The notes: generated by a model from the letters alone, not told the origin. A stretch of 64,000 nucleotides of DNA from Tillandsia leiboldiana (GCA_029204045.2 CM055077.1:2005393-2069392), one strand, 5' to 3'. Shown: positions 1-13,846, counted from the first letter of the stretch. A program made the numbers and translations.

Positions 1-1199
1 TCGAGCTTAATTTATAAATTTTCTGCAAACTCAATCGTGATAAATCCAGATATTCAAACACATGAGTTTGTAGAAAGTTTATAGAAAAGTTAATTGTGAG
101 CATAGGATCGATTGTTCTTATTTAAATCTTTTCTCTCTTGCGTTGTTGTTTCCTTGTTATATACCATATTTGTTCTCGAAGCTTGCAGTTGTTTCTACAG
201 GACCAGTTATACGTGTAATTGTTGACCCCATTAATGGTATTCAGGGCCTAAAATTTAATTGGAGTCCTTTAATTTTTATTTTTGTGGTTTAAATTTATCT
301 TATATTATTGGGCTTAATTAATAATCATGGTAAATATATACTAGTGTAAGCTGAAGCACAAAATGTTACACTTAAAAATGTCAATTTCTAATATTATTTC
401 CTGGGCATTATTATTTATAAATAAACAAGTGAGAGATCCCTGAGCCTCATGGATCAATTAAATGTTCACAGGATACTGGATCATTCATCAAATGTTTCAG
501 AATATTTCAGTTAAAAAAAAAAAAAAAAAAAAAAAAAAGTAGTTCTCAGAGGGAAATTATGAGTCAATAAAAAGCTTAATTTTCCAAAGGTGTTTACCAA
601 AAAAGTACTCCAGGTACAGCATAGTTCCTTAATTGCATCACATATTATACAAAACAAGTAGAGAATTTATACAAACATGGCATTAGGCTTTAAGCATTGA
701 TTGATCTCTTGGCCATATTTCAATGTACCATCCAAGCTTAATTAAACCCTGCATTTAAATGGAAAAAAGAAAAAAATAATGTAATGTCAAGACTCTTTTA
801 GAAGCTCCATTCAATTTCAATTTCAATTTCCTCACAGCATGAAAATTTCAAACTGGTTCTGTCAAACAATCGAAAATTTGATTACACGCTACAAAGAAAT
901 TTAAAAGTTGTTTAAAAAACCAGGCAAAATAAATGCCGTAAATATTGAATATGAATATTAAAAATATCGTTCTCTAATAACTTAAATTTCTAGAGAATAA
1001 CGATTCTTTTATAATATTTAACGGCCGAAGAATAAACGTTCTCAGTTATTCTTCAAAATCTTAAACTACCGAAGAACGATATTTTGAATTAACTCAAACT
1101 AAGTATCTCCTGCTCTAATATTACGCTAAATATTATGAAATATCCACTGTACTCTAAAAGCTTAAAACTATTTAACGTAAATTCGTAACTGGATAAAGG
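1..1199. other. AT-rich flank downstream of the MADS gene
   Basis: No gene is supported here. The stretch is AT-rich, holds a poly(A) run at about 514-538, and forms the 3' flank of the minus-strand MADS gene that ends at 1200. At about 1085-1115 is a degenerate copy of a short motif, on the minus strand resembling the tRNA-iMet primer-binding site followed by GCAGGAGATACT. A clearer copy occurs at 3275-3296, so this may be a retrotransposon remnant. Confidence 0.5.
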
Positions 1200-2734
1200 T
1201 CAAGAACAAGAACCTAATTTAAGGTCTAATCCATGGCTGAACGAGGTAGATCCTCCTCCCATGTTCTTAAGTGTCTGCATTTGAGCAAGCTGAAGAGCAT
1301 AAAAAGTTCATTTTACATGTATGTCGAACTAAAGAACCAATCAGCTTTACAAAAAGATCCGCATCGCCGTTTCAACTATTATCACAATTCTAATAGATTC
1401 CACATGCATGTTAAAGATTGTGAGTATGTTAATGTTCCGCTGATATAAAATAAAAGTGATCTTACCTTCTCAGTTAAATCGAATCTTTCTTCTTGCTTAT
1501 CTCTGACCTGCAAATTCGGGGCACTCAATGCACAATTAAAATGTACATTTTGTCACACATACTCCAAACAATAGGCAATTAATTGATTTAAAAGTATTGA
1601 GAAAAGTACCATATTTTCGAGGAAATTAATTTCCCCTCCAATCTTTCTTTCCTTCTCTGATCTAACCTTGCTGATGGCTGCTTCCAAATTGTGCTCCAAC
1701 ATGTCCAAAGTAGGCAATGTGTACTGCTCTTTATCATCATCAACCTTCATGAATCTATTCAACCACATTAATTACCACCAAAGTTTTTATTTTTGTATAT
1801 TTCATCTTCAAATATAATGAGCTAACTCAAAATTTCACTTAAAAGATCATTCATGCTCTAACTTAGTAAGGTATAATGGTTAGACATAAAAAAAGGTATA
1901 GAGAGAGTCTGACCTTGATCTATAAATATTTGAAGTACCTAAAAAATAAAGTTTATAATTTTTCGATATCGTTTACCTGATTATCGAAAGAATTCAGAAT
2001 CAACCACTGAAAATAAAAATCTCAAAAAATATGATGATACGACACTAAAATTTTAGATCAAAAATATTGATCTTGTTTTATATAGTATAAATAATTTTCT
2101 ATCTAAATTTCACTTGTTTTGAATATTTCTACACTATTAAACTTGCAAGGCTCACCATAATTATTAAAATTGTTGATTTTGAGCCCATTCGATCAGTAGA
2201 CAAACAATATCGAAAAATTATAAAATTTATTTTTCAGATCTTTTAAATACTCTAGATCATGTATAACAGAACCGATTATTGATTTAGAAATCCCAAAATC
2301 GAAAACAACTTGATAACACGGAAATTACCGTGCTTTTAAAAGCACACAAGCCTAGCGTGCTCTCTCTATTAATAGCACGAAGTCATTGATGCTATTATGT
2401 TTTAGATCATTGAATGAAAAGATGTGTGGTTAGGATAATTAGTGATTCCCTAGAGTTTAGTAGGTGGATGGTGAAATAATAAAATATAAAGAGTAAAAAT
2501 GGTCAAAAAGATAGATCTACCGGCAGAAAAGTTTATAGCACCACCGGCTCGATCCTATAGATTTTTGACCATTTGGATAAAGGAATGTCCAGTTCAATGA
2601 TAATAGATTTCTAGATTTGATGGGTGGTTGAAAAAAATAGTATAATCTAAAATATAAAAATAATAAAAAAAAATAAATTTAGCGGTAAAAAAATTTGGTA
2701 GCATATTTGGTACTATCGATAGCGTACTAACCGA

Positions 2735-2787
<53 letters not shown>

Positions 2788-2982
2788 CAACATTTTTGTT
2801 TAAAAATGTTTAGAAAGACAACAAAATTTAAAAATGATAACATCAATCAAGTCCTCAGGTACCTTAGTTCTTTCTCCATTAGTTCACACAACTTCCCAAC
2901 CTTCTCTATCTCCGCATTCCTCTCCTATAAAACAGTTATAAATAACATAAATATATAGCAATCTATAAGCACCTAATCATAC

Positions 2983-3031
<49 letters not shown>

Positions 3032-3512
3032 ATATACTGTACCAAATGGTAATCCTTCCAAATCTTAGTATTGGTGTCCTTCTCATACCTCTGAATAAAA
3101 TCCTTAACACTAAAACAACAAGAAAACCAAAAAAGGTTTAAAAAAAGGAAAAAAAAAAAAAAGCATCAACAACAAAAAGACCCAAGTTTAGCCCAAACAA
3201 AAAAACTGGGTTCAGCTTCAATTTAACACTTCCCCTCGCGCGTCTGGACTCGAAATGGTTCGGTGGGACTCGAACTCAGTATCTCCTGCTCTGATACGAA
3301 ACAAACCAAAAGGAGATATACCTGGGGACAGAGGGGGTGTGGAATTGGTAGAGTTTTCCTGAAGAGGAAAAGAGCAGCAGCAGAAGCTCTGCATCACAGA
3401 GGATGGAGAGCTCCTTGGCTTTCTTGAACAGCCCATCCCTTCTTTTATAGAAAGTTGATTGCCTCTGTGTTGGGTTCTCTATCCTCTTTATCTCTGTTCT
3501 CCCCCTCCCCAT
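1200..3512 (-). CDS. MADS32: MADS32-like MIKC MADS-box transcription factor, six exons
   Basis: A floral-type MADS transcription factor that would bind CArG boxes in the nucleus as a dimer or tetramer. Exons on the minus strand are 3512-3322, 3109-3043, 2924-2863, 1754-1610, 1507-1466 and 1289-1200. All have GT-AG borders and together encode 198 aa. The 67-, 62- and 42-bp exons are typical MIKC sizes. Residues 1-60 are the MADS domain, with MGRGRTEIKRIENPTQRQST at the start and the unusual FYKRRDGLF. The I domain contains RYEKDTNTKIW. The K region contains LEHNLEAAISKVRSEKERK. The C-terminus ends GLDLKLGSCS. FYKRRDGLFKKA, the KVRSEK block and the GLDLKLG end match rice OsMADS32 (CFO1) as I know it, which controls floral organ identity; length is also close. 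LDLKL fits the LxLxL EAR-type repression motif. Intron 3 (1755-2862) holds a foldback repeat and microsatellites. Family is near certain; orthology to MADS32 is strong by motif recall but not aligned. Confidence 0.93.
1912..2345. repeat. Foldback repeat inside MADS32 intron 3
   Basis: The left arm at about 1925-1985 contains ATAAAGTTTATAATTTTTCG. The right arm at about 2200-2270 contains the near-complementary CGAAAAATTATAAAATTTAT, so the segment can fold back on itself. The same arm sequence recurs at about 41990-42070 and 42570-42640, which marks a dispersed family. No coding capacity is seen. Confidence 0.5.
2740..2785. repeat. (TA)n microsatellite
   Basis: Uninterrupted TA dinucleotides in intron 3 of the MADS gene. 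A (GA)n tract follows at about 2985-3028 in intron 2. Confidence 0.95.
3219..3300 (-). repeat. Possible LTR/TRIM retrotransposon remnant in MADS32 intron 1
   Basis: Read on the minus strand this begins with GTATCAGAGCAGGAGATACT, resembling a primer-binding site complementary to initiator tRNA-Met (TGGTATCAGAGC). It ends with a purine-rich GAGGGGAAG followed by TGTT, like a polypurine tract and LTR start. No LTR pair was found, so this is only a candidate remnant. Confidence 0.3.
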
Positions 3513-3525
3513 TTTTTATCCCAAA

Positions 3526-3575
3526 CCCCTCCCCCACCCCCACCCCCACCCCACCCCACCCCCTTTTTTTTTTTT

Positions 3576-3651
<76 letters not shown>
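3526..3651 (-). promoter_or_regulatory. G-rich and GA-repeat leader of MADS32
   Basis: Immediately upstream of the MADS start codon the minus strand carries a G-tract cluster (C tracts on the plus strand at 3526-3563). It has more than four runs of four or five G separated by T or A, which fits a G-quadruplex. Next come a (GA)n tract (about 3581-3631) and (TA)n (3632-3651). GA repeats in plant leaders can bind BPC/GAGA proteins. The function here is inferred. Confidence 0.45.
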
Positions 3652-3653
<2 letters not shown>

Positions 3654-3655
3654 GA

Positions 3656-4298
3656 CTCTTCTCTTACAAATGCAAAGAGGTGGTTGTTTTGCTTGTTTTT
3701 TTTGTTTTGTTTGTAGGAGAGGGAGAGATTAACATGAATATGGCAAAATGGAGAAGTGGAGGGATGGGGTGGGTGGGGAATGAATGTTTTCCTTGCTTGT
3801 TTGGAGATTTGTGAGAAAGAAAAAAAAAAAAAAAAAAAAAAACTCTCTTTTCCATTTGGCAGGGAATATTTAAGGGGTTTGATAGATCATAAAAATATAT
3901 TGAAAATTATTTTTTAATATATTTATTTAATTATAAAAAATAAAAATATATATATATTTTTATGGATTTGAAAAAATAAATTATTTTTATCTTTTATTAA
4001 TTTCTGACGAAAAATAAAAATTCAAACTGCTAAATTTTTTTTTATTTCTTTGTTTTTTTCTAAATCAAATAACTATAAATTATTTTTTTCAATCAAATAA
4101 ATGTTAATAAAAATTTATTTTTCTTTACAAACTAAACATTATAAATTATAAAATATTATTATATTATATATATTTTTTTTATATAAAAAATTATATTTTA
4201 TAATTTTACATACAACCAAGTACCTCGTGGGTGAATGACCAAACCTCTCTCTCTTTCTCTGTGCCATGCTTAGTTATTATTACCGTGAACTTATGAAA
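3656..4298. other. Upstream intergenic region of MADS32
   Basis: No gene is seen. The stretch holds a poly(A) run at about 3819-3841 and strongly AT-rich DNA, and ends with the target duplication of the MITE that starts at 4299. Confidence 0.45.
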
Positions 4299-4470
4299 GA
4301 GCAATGCTACCTGTACACCCCGAAGGGGTGTACATCATACACCTCCACCATTTTAATGGTGGCGATACTTTTTACGGGTCACATCAAGTGACCCATCATC
4401 ACACCCCCGCCCTTAGATGGGTGGGGTGTATGATGTACACCCCGAAAGGGGTGTACACATAGCATTTTCC
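4299..4470. mobile_element. Mutator-like MITE, copy 1 (172 bp)
   Basis: The element starts GAGCAATGCTAC and ends TAGCATTTTCC, giving imperfect terminal inverted repeats. It is flanked by a perfect 9-bp direct repeat, CTTATGAAA, at 4290-4298 and 4471-4479. The inside is largely self-complementary: TGTACACCCCGAAGGGGTGTACA near one end and the complementary arrangement near the other. A 9-bp target duplication is typical of Mutator-like elements. No coding capacity. Confidence 0.9.
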
Positions 4471-4479
4471 CTTATGAAA

Positions 4480-4491
4480 TGTGTCGTACAC

Positions 4492-4523
<32 letters not shown>

Positions 4524-5817
4524 AGGGAAAAAAAAAAAAAAAACAAAAACAAAAAGCAAAAAGCAAACCTTTTTAAGTGTCATATTCGTTTATTAGCAAC
4601 GCACAAACTAAACAAAATTAATTGACGATCACGATAGAAAAATAAAATTAAAATTGTACGATAGAAAATTAATACATAAATTTACGTAAAAACTCTTTGC
4701 AGTGAAAAAAACTACGGACGAAAGATGAGAGATTTCACTATGTAGAAAAAAATGAATACAAGAGTTCGTGATGATACAATCGCTCGATCTCTCTAGGGCA
4801 AACAAGATCTCTCTAGGGCAAACAAAAGAGAAATTAGGGTTTTTCTCTTAGCGGATCGGATCCGTACCTTCCATCACAGACATCCACAAAATTTTCTGTC
4901 GCACCGCGAAGCCGTCGGCGAACCTGAATCATAATATCGAAGCGATTCTGATTTTGAGTCACATCTAACCGTTTAGGTATTAAATTTTATAAGTTCGTAA
5001 TTTATTTTGGTATTACAATTCACGTGATACCGTTTAATATTAAAATTTTACAATAAAAATGGTAAATCAAAATTTTTATTATAAATTTATTTTCTTAATA
5101 AAATTAAAACCAATATAACCACGTAAAGAAGAAAATTAAAACAAAAAATATACGGGTAAAATAAAATTTATTTATCCAAAGAATAATTATACCGACACCT
5201 CTTCTACAATAGAGTTGTTTCAATCCGAACTTTTTTTCTGAATTTTTCTGATCCTTCTCTCAACTTCTATAAATCTAAATGACTTCTTTTTTTAAACGCA
5301 CGCGTACGTGTATCCAAAATTCCCGCTCATGCTATATATGTGTGGCTAAATCCTAACCACCACCCCCTCTATGAATATGACCACCACAGTCAAATAATAG
5401 TACATATGATATATTTATAGTTTACATTAAAAATTATTTAAATTCTAGTCTAACTAAAATTTTATTTTAATTAATGCTTAAATCTTAACAAATTTATAAT
5501 TTAAATATTAATCTTAATCAAACGAGGATTCAACTACAAATCTAATATTTGATTAGTCTTAAATAGTTTAGAATTTTTAATTTTTACAAACCTAACTAAT
5601 TAGATCTATACTTGTTTCATAAAACTGTACCTGCAAATTTTACAACAGCTGATATCAATAACATGCCATTTAAGTATCGTGATTATAACTCTTTCTGCTT
5701 AGCCAAACGAAACATAGTTAGATATTAGTTAACGTGGGATAAAAATAGAGATTTAAAAAAAAAAATCAAATTTGAAGTAGATTAAATTTTAAGGTGCATT
5801 TGATAAGATACATAAAA

Positions 5818-5853
<36 letters not shown>

Positions 5854-6332
5854 GTTTGAGAGGTGTACTATATATTAATTTTTTTTAAAAAAATATTATT
5901 TATATATTTTATTTAAAATATACATCATACATTCCGTATATTTTATAATAAAATAAATAAAATATATATCTTATCTTTCAAATGGAATGGATCAATAATA
6001 TTATTCTATAAAAAATAAAATAATAATAATAATAATTAAAAGCTTAATCACGAGGCCATATGCTACACAACGTCACGTGCATTAAGAGGGACCTTTTTTC
6101 TAAAAAAATAAAATAAAATAATTTCCCCCTCTTATTAGAGAAAAGGTAAATGAGCAAGTGGGGGCATACTCATACCAACCTGGGCAAATGCATGGCCTTC
6201 CGTACGATTTTTGATGCACATCATGAGCCGTCGGTTTTTACAAGGTATTCATTCTCTGATCCATTAATTCATTCAATTGTTGATGATAATGGGGAGCCTT
6301 TTCCTTTAAAATAATTTTTTAATGATTAATAT

Positions 6333-6373
<41 letters not shown>

Positions 6374-6659
6374 GGAAAATGATGTGTTAACATATCACAA
6401 TTTTTTTTTTTTTTTCAAATTTACCAAAATTCAATAAGTTTTGTTAATACTACTATTTTTTTTTTTTCTTTATTGAGAAAGGAGTCTCCCATGCGGGTTA
6501 ACGGGTCCCTGAAGCATTTCCATATTTGGAAATATCCGCGTATCCAAGGTGTATCTCCGCCGTACAATTATTCCGAAATTGGCGACCTGGGAGATAAAAC
6601 AAAAAATAAAAAGAAAAACTGGACCGAGTTGATGTGACCCATCGATCGATTTTGGTAAA
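4480..6659. other. AT-rich intergenic DNA
   Basis: No gene is recognised. A moderately GC segment at about 4790-4930 has no open frame I can name. Microsatellites lie at about 5818-5851 (ATT)n and 6335-6368 (TA)n. Several T/A homopolymers are present. Confidence 0.4.
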
Positions 6660-6831
6660 GAGCAATGCTACATGTACACCCCAAAGGGGTGTACATCATA
6701 CACCTCCACTAATTTAATGGTGGCGATATTTTTTACGGGTCACATTAAGTGACCCATCATCACACCCCCACCCTTAGATGGGTGGGGTGTATGATGTACA
6801 CCCCGAAATGGGTGTACACATAGCATTTTCC
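6660..6831. mobile_element. Mutator-like MITE, copy 2 (172 bp)
   Basis: Same family, same 172-bp length and same orientation as the copy at 4299. It starts GAGCAATGCTACATGTACAC and ends TAGCATTTTCC. A perfect 9-bp target duplication, TTTGGTAAA, flanks it at 6651-6659 and 6832-6840. Confidence 0.9.
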
Positions 6832-7180
6832 TTTGGTAAAAAGAAAAGCAGTAATTTTTAAAAGAGTATTTGAGAAATAATATATATATATATATATATG
6901 AGTTAGAAATTTAAAATAAAATTTGAGAGCTTAGAAACGAGGGATGAAAATAAATAAAATATAATTCAAAATTATTTGGTATTTATAATTATTTGGATTA
7001 GAATAGAAAATAACTGAATCCGACTAATACGGATGCGGATTAGATATCCGGCATAATGAATATCCGAATTTTTAAGTAAAACTAATATATTAATATTAAT
7101 ATCTATACCATATCATGAATCCTCATATTTTTAAGGTGACGTGGCGCATTCTCCATAGTTTAGAATTTTTTTTTTTTTTT

Positions 7181-7497
7181 TTTATAATAATTGTCTACTC
7201 TCTCTCTTCTTTTCACAATCTCTCACCTTCCCTCAATGTCTTATTCTCTTCTCTAACATCCGTCCCTTCACCTCCGCATGCATGCATTGATTAATTTAAT
7301 TATTGTGGTGGTGGTGACGTTTGATGCATTTCTTTTTTTTTTTTTACAATAATTGTCTATTCTCTCTCTCCTTCTCCACAGCATAATCTCTCACCTCCCC
7401 TCAATGTCTTCTCCTCTTCTCTAACATCCGTCCCTTCACCTCCCCAAATGCATGCATTGATTAATTTAATTATTGTGGTGGTGGTGACGTTTGATGC
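7181..7497 (+). repeat. Direct tandem duplication, two units of about 150 bp
   Basis: Units at about 7181-7327 and 7341-7497 share ATAATTGTCT, a CT-rich middle with ACATCCGTCCCTTCACCTCC, and the end ATTGTGGTGGTGGTGACGTT. Differences are few, so the duplication is recent. No reading frame is supported. Confidence 0.8.
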
Positions 7498-8433
7498 TTC
7501 AACAAATCATAATTGACATTTAATTTAATAAGTTAATTAAGCATATGGTGTTAAACCCTAAACCCTAAACCCTAAACCCTAAACCCTACCTCCTTTTTTT
7601 TTTATGGAGTTTTTATAGACCCCGTACAAGATGCTTCGGTGGTGTGGTCGTACCGGTGGTGGAGGCGGTGAACATGATGGCGGTGGAAACCAAGACGGTG
7701 ATGGTGGAGTCAGAGGCGTAGGCAATGGTTGTGGAGATCGATGCGGCGGCGGCAGGAGTGGCGAATCCTTCAATTTGAGTGTTGAATCAAGAGTTTTGGT
7801 GGTTGGTTTTGTGCCCTGCTCGGGTGATCTTGGTGGAGTTTTTCGCGCCCTGTTGCTAACATTGCCCGGCCATAAAATGTGGGAGCGTACTGCCGTTGTC
7901 TTCAAGTGCGTCGCCACCTCGAGAGGTAAAAATCGCCGCCTCTTTCTTTGATTCTTTGTGAGCGATTTTTTACAGAAACATTATGCAATTTTATTTTATT
8001 TTATTTTTGCCTTAGGAATCTATATCAGATTTTTTTATTTGGTGTGCTGTAAACCCTAATGCAACTTTTTTATCTAATACTTTATTTTATCACTTACTAT
8101 ATACATATTTTAATTTTTTACCTATTTTATTTTATTTTATTTTTTTGCAGAAATCGTTGGCAATTTATTACAACGATTTATCTTTTGTCTACGGGTGCAT
8201 TTCTGTGATTCTCCGGTAAATCGTAATTCAACACATTATTATATTGTTGCAAAAGGGCGAGATCCTGGTGAGTGCCCTAAATTTGTCGTAGCATGATTTC
8301 ATTCCGTGATTTGATATTGAATTGATCTATATCGAGATTTTAGAATAATTTGTTTATATTGTTGCAATAAATTTGATATAAATTTAGCTATAATAATATA
8401 TGTCCGCTGCATTGCGCGGATCACTACACTAGT
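7498..8433 (+). mobile_element. Helitron-like 3' end with telomeric repeat and gene-like segment
   Basis: The 3' edge at 8404-8433 reads CCGC, a short loop and GCGG, then ATCACTACACTAGT. That is a small hairpin followed by the CTRRT-type terminus (CTAGT) of Helitrons, and the next base is T as expected for insertion between A and T. Upstream, 7553-7587 holds about five plant telomere-type AAACCCT units. A GC-richer segment at 7600-7950 could encode about 106 aa (plus) or 112 aa (minus), neither recognised. Splice-like signals follow: a GGTAAAA donor near 7925, a T-rich tract with TTTTGCAG near 8148, and GGTAAAT near 8215. This may be a captured promoter and leader of a host gene. The 5' end was not located. 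Confidence 0.42.
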
Positions 8434-8751
8434 TATTTTTATACTACTATTATCATTACACGATCCAAATTTTTTTTACACTAATATCATTATTTTGATG
8501 CTCTCCTCTTGAGCATCAAAATTTTAGTTGGATTGTTTTGTTTTGTTTTGTTTTTTTTTTTTTTTTGTGATAAGCCTTATTCAGTTGGTCTTCTTATTAT
8601 AGTTGTTATTTTATTAATAATTTTTTCTTTTGAATTAGATTAAGAATATGTATTTTTGTATTACAAGTGCAGTAATGCATAGTAGTATTTTTCTCGTGGA
8701 ATAAAAGGTTAACATTAATTTGATGTACGTAATGATTTTTTAAAAAATAAT
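8434..8751. other. AT-rich spacer
   Basis: Lies between the Helitron-like 3' end and a CACTA-type MITE. No gene or other element is recognised. Confidence 0.4.
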
Positions 8752-9025
8752 CACTACAATCAAATTAGGTTATAGATATATATTTTTATGATATTTTTAT
8801 ATAGTGTCCTATTTATATATATTTCATTTATGTTTAAAATTAAATTATATAGACATATTTTTAAAATATATTATAATAATGTGTCGCTATACATCCTAAC
8901 GACTGCAAATATAGCGACACTAATAATAAGTATCGATATTTTTGCCAACGACATTTTTTACGACATTTTTTTTCAGATTTTAAAAATATTTAAAAGTATC
9001 GCTATAGCATAATTTTCTTATAGTG
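8752..9025. mobile_element. CACTA-type MITE (274 bp)
   Basis: Starts CACTACAATCAAATTAGGTT and ends TTCTTATAGTG, i.e. terminal inverted repeats with the CACTA signature. The interior GTGTCGCTATACATCCTAACG is the reverse complement of sequence inside the elements at 42121 and 43784, so this is the same family in the opposite orientation. The flanking trinucleotides do not match, so the target duplication has decayed. Confidence 0.7.
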
Positions 9026-10359
9026 AGTTAAGATAAAAAAAATTGATGAAAAATATGTAAAATGTGTTAAAACAAAGTGTTCGCAATATAAAAATATGTT
9101 TGATGAAAAAAAAAAACTTTTAAAGAACGATCTGTTTATGGAATCACTTAAAAAATGCACATAGCCAAGTAATCATAAAAATAAATATTACAAGGATCAC
9201 AAAGTGCGAAGGGAGTATGTTCATCGATATGTTTATCTACGGCCGAACATAAGGATTTATTGAATTCATTGAGGCCAAAAAATAAGATAAGTAAATTACA
9301 TATTTTATTGGTGGAAAAATAAGATGAATTTTTATGTTTTTTGTTTATTTTATATCAACATATTAGTGTATATTACTCTCCCAATACATATTCATTCTAT
9401 TTATATTCTAATTCAAAAAAATATTTGATTATATCTAAATTTACTTTTAGCGAATATGATAATAAAAAATCAACATTCGACACATGTTCGAGTCCGAAAA
9501 ACAAAATAAATACGAATATAATTTTGTTTAATATTTAATCGCATCTGACCAGTTTTCACAAGAAACATATTCTCGATTTTTCTACTCCTTTTCTTTGTTG
9601 AAAAGATATTTCATTATAAAAATGAAACTAGTCAAAAAAAAAAAAAAAAAAAAAAAACAGTATTTATTATTCACTTTTTATTCTTTGGATATTTAAGATT
9701 TATAATAGTAGGTAGAATAGTATTGATCTAAATATTAGAAAGTTAATATTTATAGTATTCACAATAAACTCTTATTATAATAATGAGAAAGTATAATTCA
9801 GATCATATTTTAATTAATAATATTTTATACTAAGGAAAGATAATTAGATTTCAGTTTAGAGGAAGATCTCATAAATAATCTCAATTTTTTTAAAATTTTT
9901 AAATTATGAATAAGAATTTATCTTATTCATAAAATAAGATATGTGCATTCAGAGTAAAACACCCATTATACTTTACTGAATGATGCTAGAGAATAATAAT
10001 GCTAATTTAAACAAGTAAAAGATGATACTTAATTTTATTTTATTTTTTAAATTGACATGTAGAGAAATTTATTTATTTTTGCCAATTTGTTAGTACACAT
10101 ACAGGAAGTGCAAATAAGGTAAATAATTTAGTGATTGAGATAGAAGCTAAATATTTCCATAACTCACAAATAAATAAAAGTTTATATTCTCTAATAAAAT
10201 CTAAATAAGGAAATTATAATTTTATTTGAAGCAAAAACCAATGCCACTGCACCCACATTAATATGAACAAAAAACAACCCACTAAACCTAAATAATAATA
10301 ATCCCAACAATCTATAACACTTGTTATTGTTATATAATTCAACACCATCTCTCTTAAAC
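9026..10359. other. AT-rich intergenic DNA downstream of the phytocyanin gene
   Basis: No gene is supported. A poly(A) run lies at about 9634-9657. The proximal part (about 10190-10359) is presumably the 3' UTR of the minus-strand gene that ends at 10360. Confidence 0.4.
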
Positions 10360-11252
10360 TCAAAACACCAAACCACACAAAACCACAAACAGGACACCGA
10401 ACCCAATCTCGGGCGCAATCGAAACAGAGGAGGAAGAAGCAGGGGAAGGCCCTGGAGAGGTCCCGGAACTCGGCGAAGGCGCAGAAATGGTGGAGGTGGG
10501 AGGAGGAGATGATGGAGATTGGGAGGAAACAGGGGGGGTGGCCTTAGATGGCGCAGGAGATGGAGTTGGTGGAGAGGAAACAGGGGGGGTGGTCTTAGAT
10601 GGTGAAGGGGATGGAGTTGGAGAGGAAACAGGGGAGACAGGGGAAGGGGATGGAGTAGGAGAAGCAGGGGAAACAGGGGAAGGGGATAGAGTAGGAGAAA
10701 CAGGGGAAACAGGGGAAGGAGAGGTGGGTGCAGGGGTATCAGGGGGCTTGTTCCTCACGGCTAATACAACTACAACGAGCTTCTGCCCCTTGATGCACTT
10801 CTCCTCCACCCCACTGATGAAAAAGAAGGGCCCCGATCGATTGAACGTGAAAACAGAGCTCCCCGTGTCACGCCTCTCTACAGCGTTGCTCACATTGCAC
10901 TTGTCGTAGTCCTCCTCTCTCACCACCAAAACAGAGTCCTCTCCCTTCTTGTACTTGAACACTAGATAGAAAACCAAACAAAAACAAAACAATGCCCAGT
11001 TCAAATCACGCATCACAAATCATATAAAACTACAGGAGAAATGCAAAAGCCAACTTCAAATCACACAAAATCATACCGAGGCTATCATTAACTTGGAACC
11101 TGCTCCTCTCGGCCCACCGAGAGTAACTCTCGGAAGGGTTCGAAACCCACCCATCACTTCCTCCCACATAGAAGAAATAAGCTTCTGAAGAAGCCATTAA
11201 AGCCATGAACACGGAGAAAACAGAGACAACGAAGAAGCTTCTAAGCATCTCC

Positions 11253-11254
<2 letters not shown>
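10360..11254 (-). CDS. Early-nodulin-like protein (phytocyanin-AGP chimera)
   Basis: A secreted, probably GPI-anchored cell-surface protein of 259 aa from two exons, 11254-11077 and 10961-10360. The intron sits after NDSL at the usual phytocyanin position. Residues 1-25 are a signal peptide (ends SSEA). Residues 26-127 are a plastocyanin-like domain with FYVGGSDGWV, LVFKYKKGEDSVLVV, CNVSNA and SGVEEKCIKGQKL; the two Cys form the conserved disulfide. Copper-ligand His are absent: the usual HxV position reads EDSV, and no His precedes the second Cys. This is typical of non-copper ENODLs. A Pro/Ser/Thr/Ala-rich arabinogalactan-type stretch of SPSPVSP repeats follows. The hydrophobic end GFGVLFVVLCGLVF is a GPI-attachment signal. 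The leader has a (CT)n run (minus-strand GA) at 11258-11296. The family is firm; the function (wall or membrane signalling) is inferred. Confidence 0.92.
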
Positions 11255-13674
<2,420 letters not shown>

Positions 13675-13846
13675 GAGCAATGCTACATGTACACCCCGAA
13701 GGGGTGTACATCATACACCCCCACCATTTTAATGGTGGCGATATTTTTTACGGGTCACATCAAGTGACCCATCATCACACCCCCATCCTTAGATGGGTGG
13801 GGTGTATGATGTACATCCCGAAAGGGGTGTACACATAGCATTTTCC
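13675..13846. mobile_element. Mutator-like MITE, copy 3 (172 bp)
   Basis: Begins GAGCAATGCTACATGTACAC and ends TAGCATTTTCC. A perfect 9-bp duplication, ATTATCATA, flanks it at 13666-13674 and 13847-13855. Length and internal layout match copies 1 and 2. A short open frame starting inside the element (13793-14059) is an element artefact. Confidence 0.9.

Noticed and set aside
7579..7951. Overlapping 112-aa (minus) and 106-aa (plus) Gly/Pro-rich frames
   Set aside because: They are complements of the same GC-rich segment, neither has a recognised domain, and both are bounded by splice-like or repeat sequence. Kept only as part of the Helitron-like segment.
9490..9500. GTTCGAGTCC, tRNA T-loop-like
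   Set aside because: No cloverleaf could be built from the surrounding AT-rich sequence.
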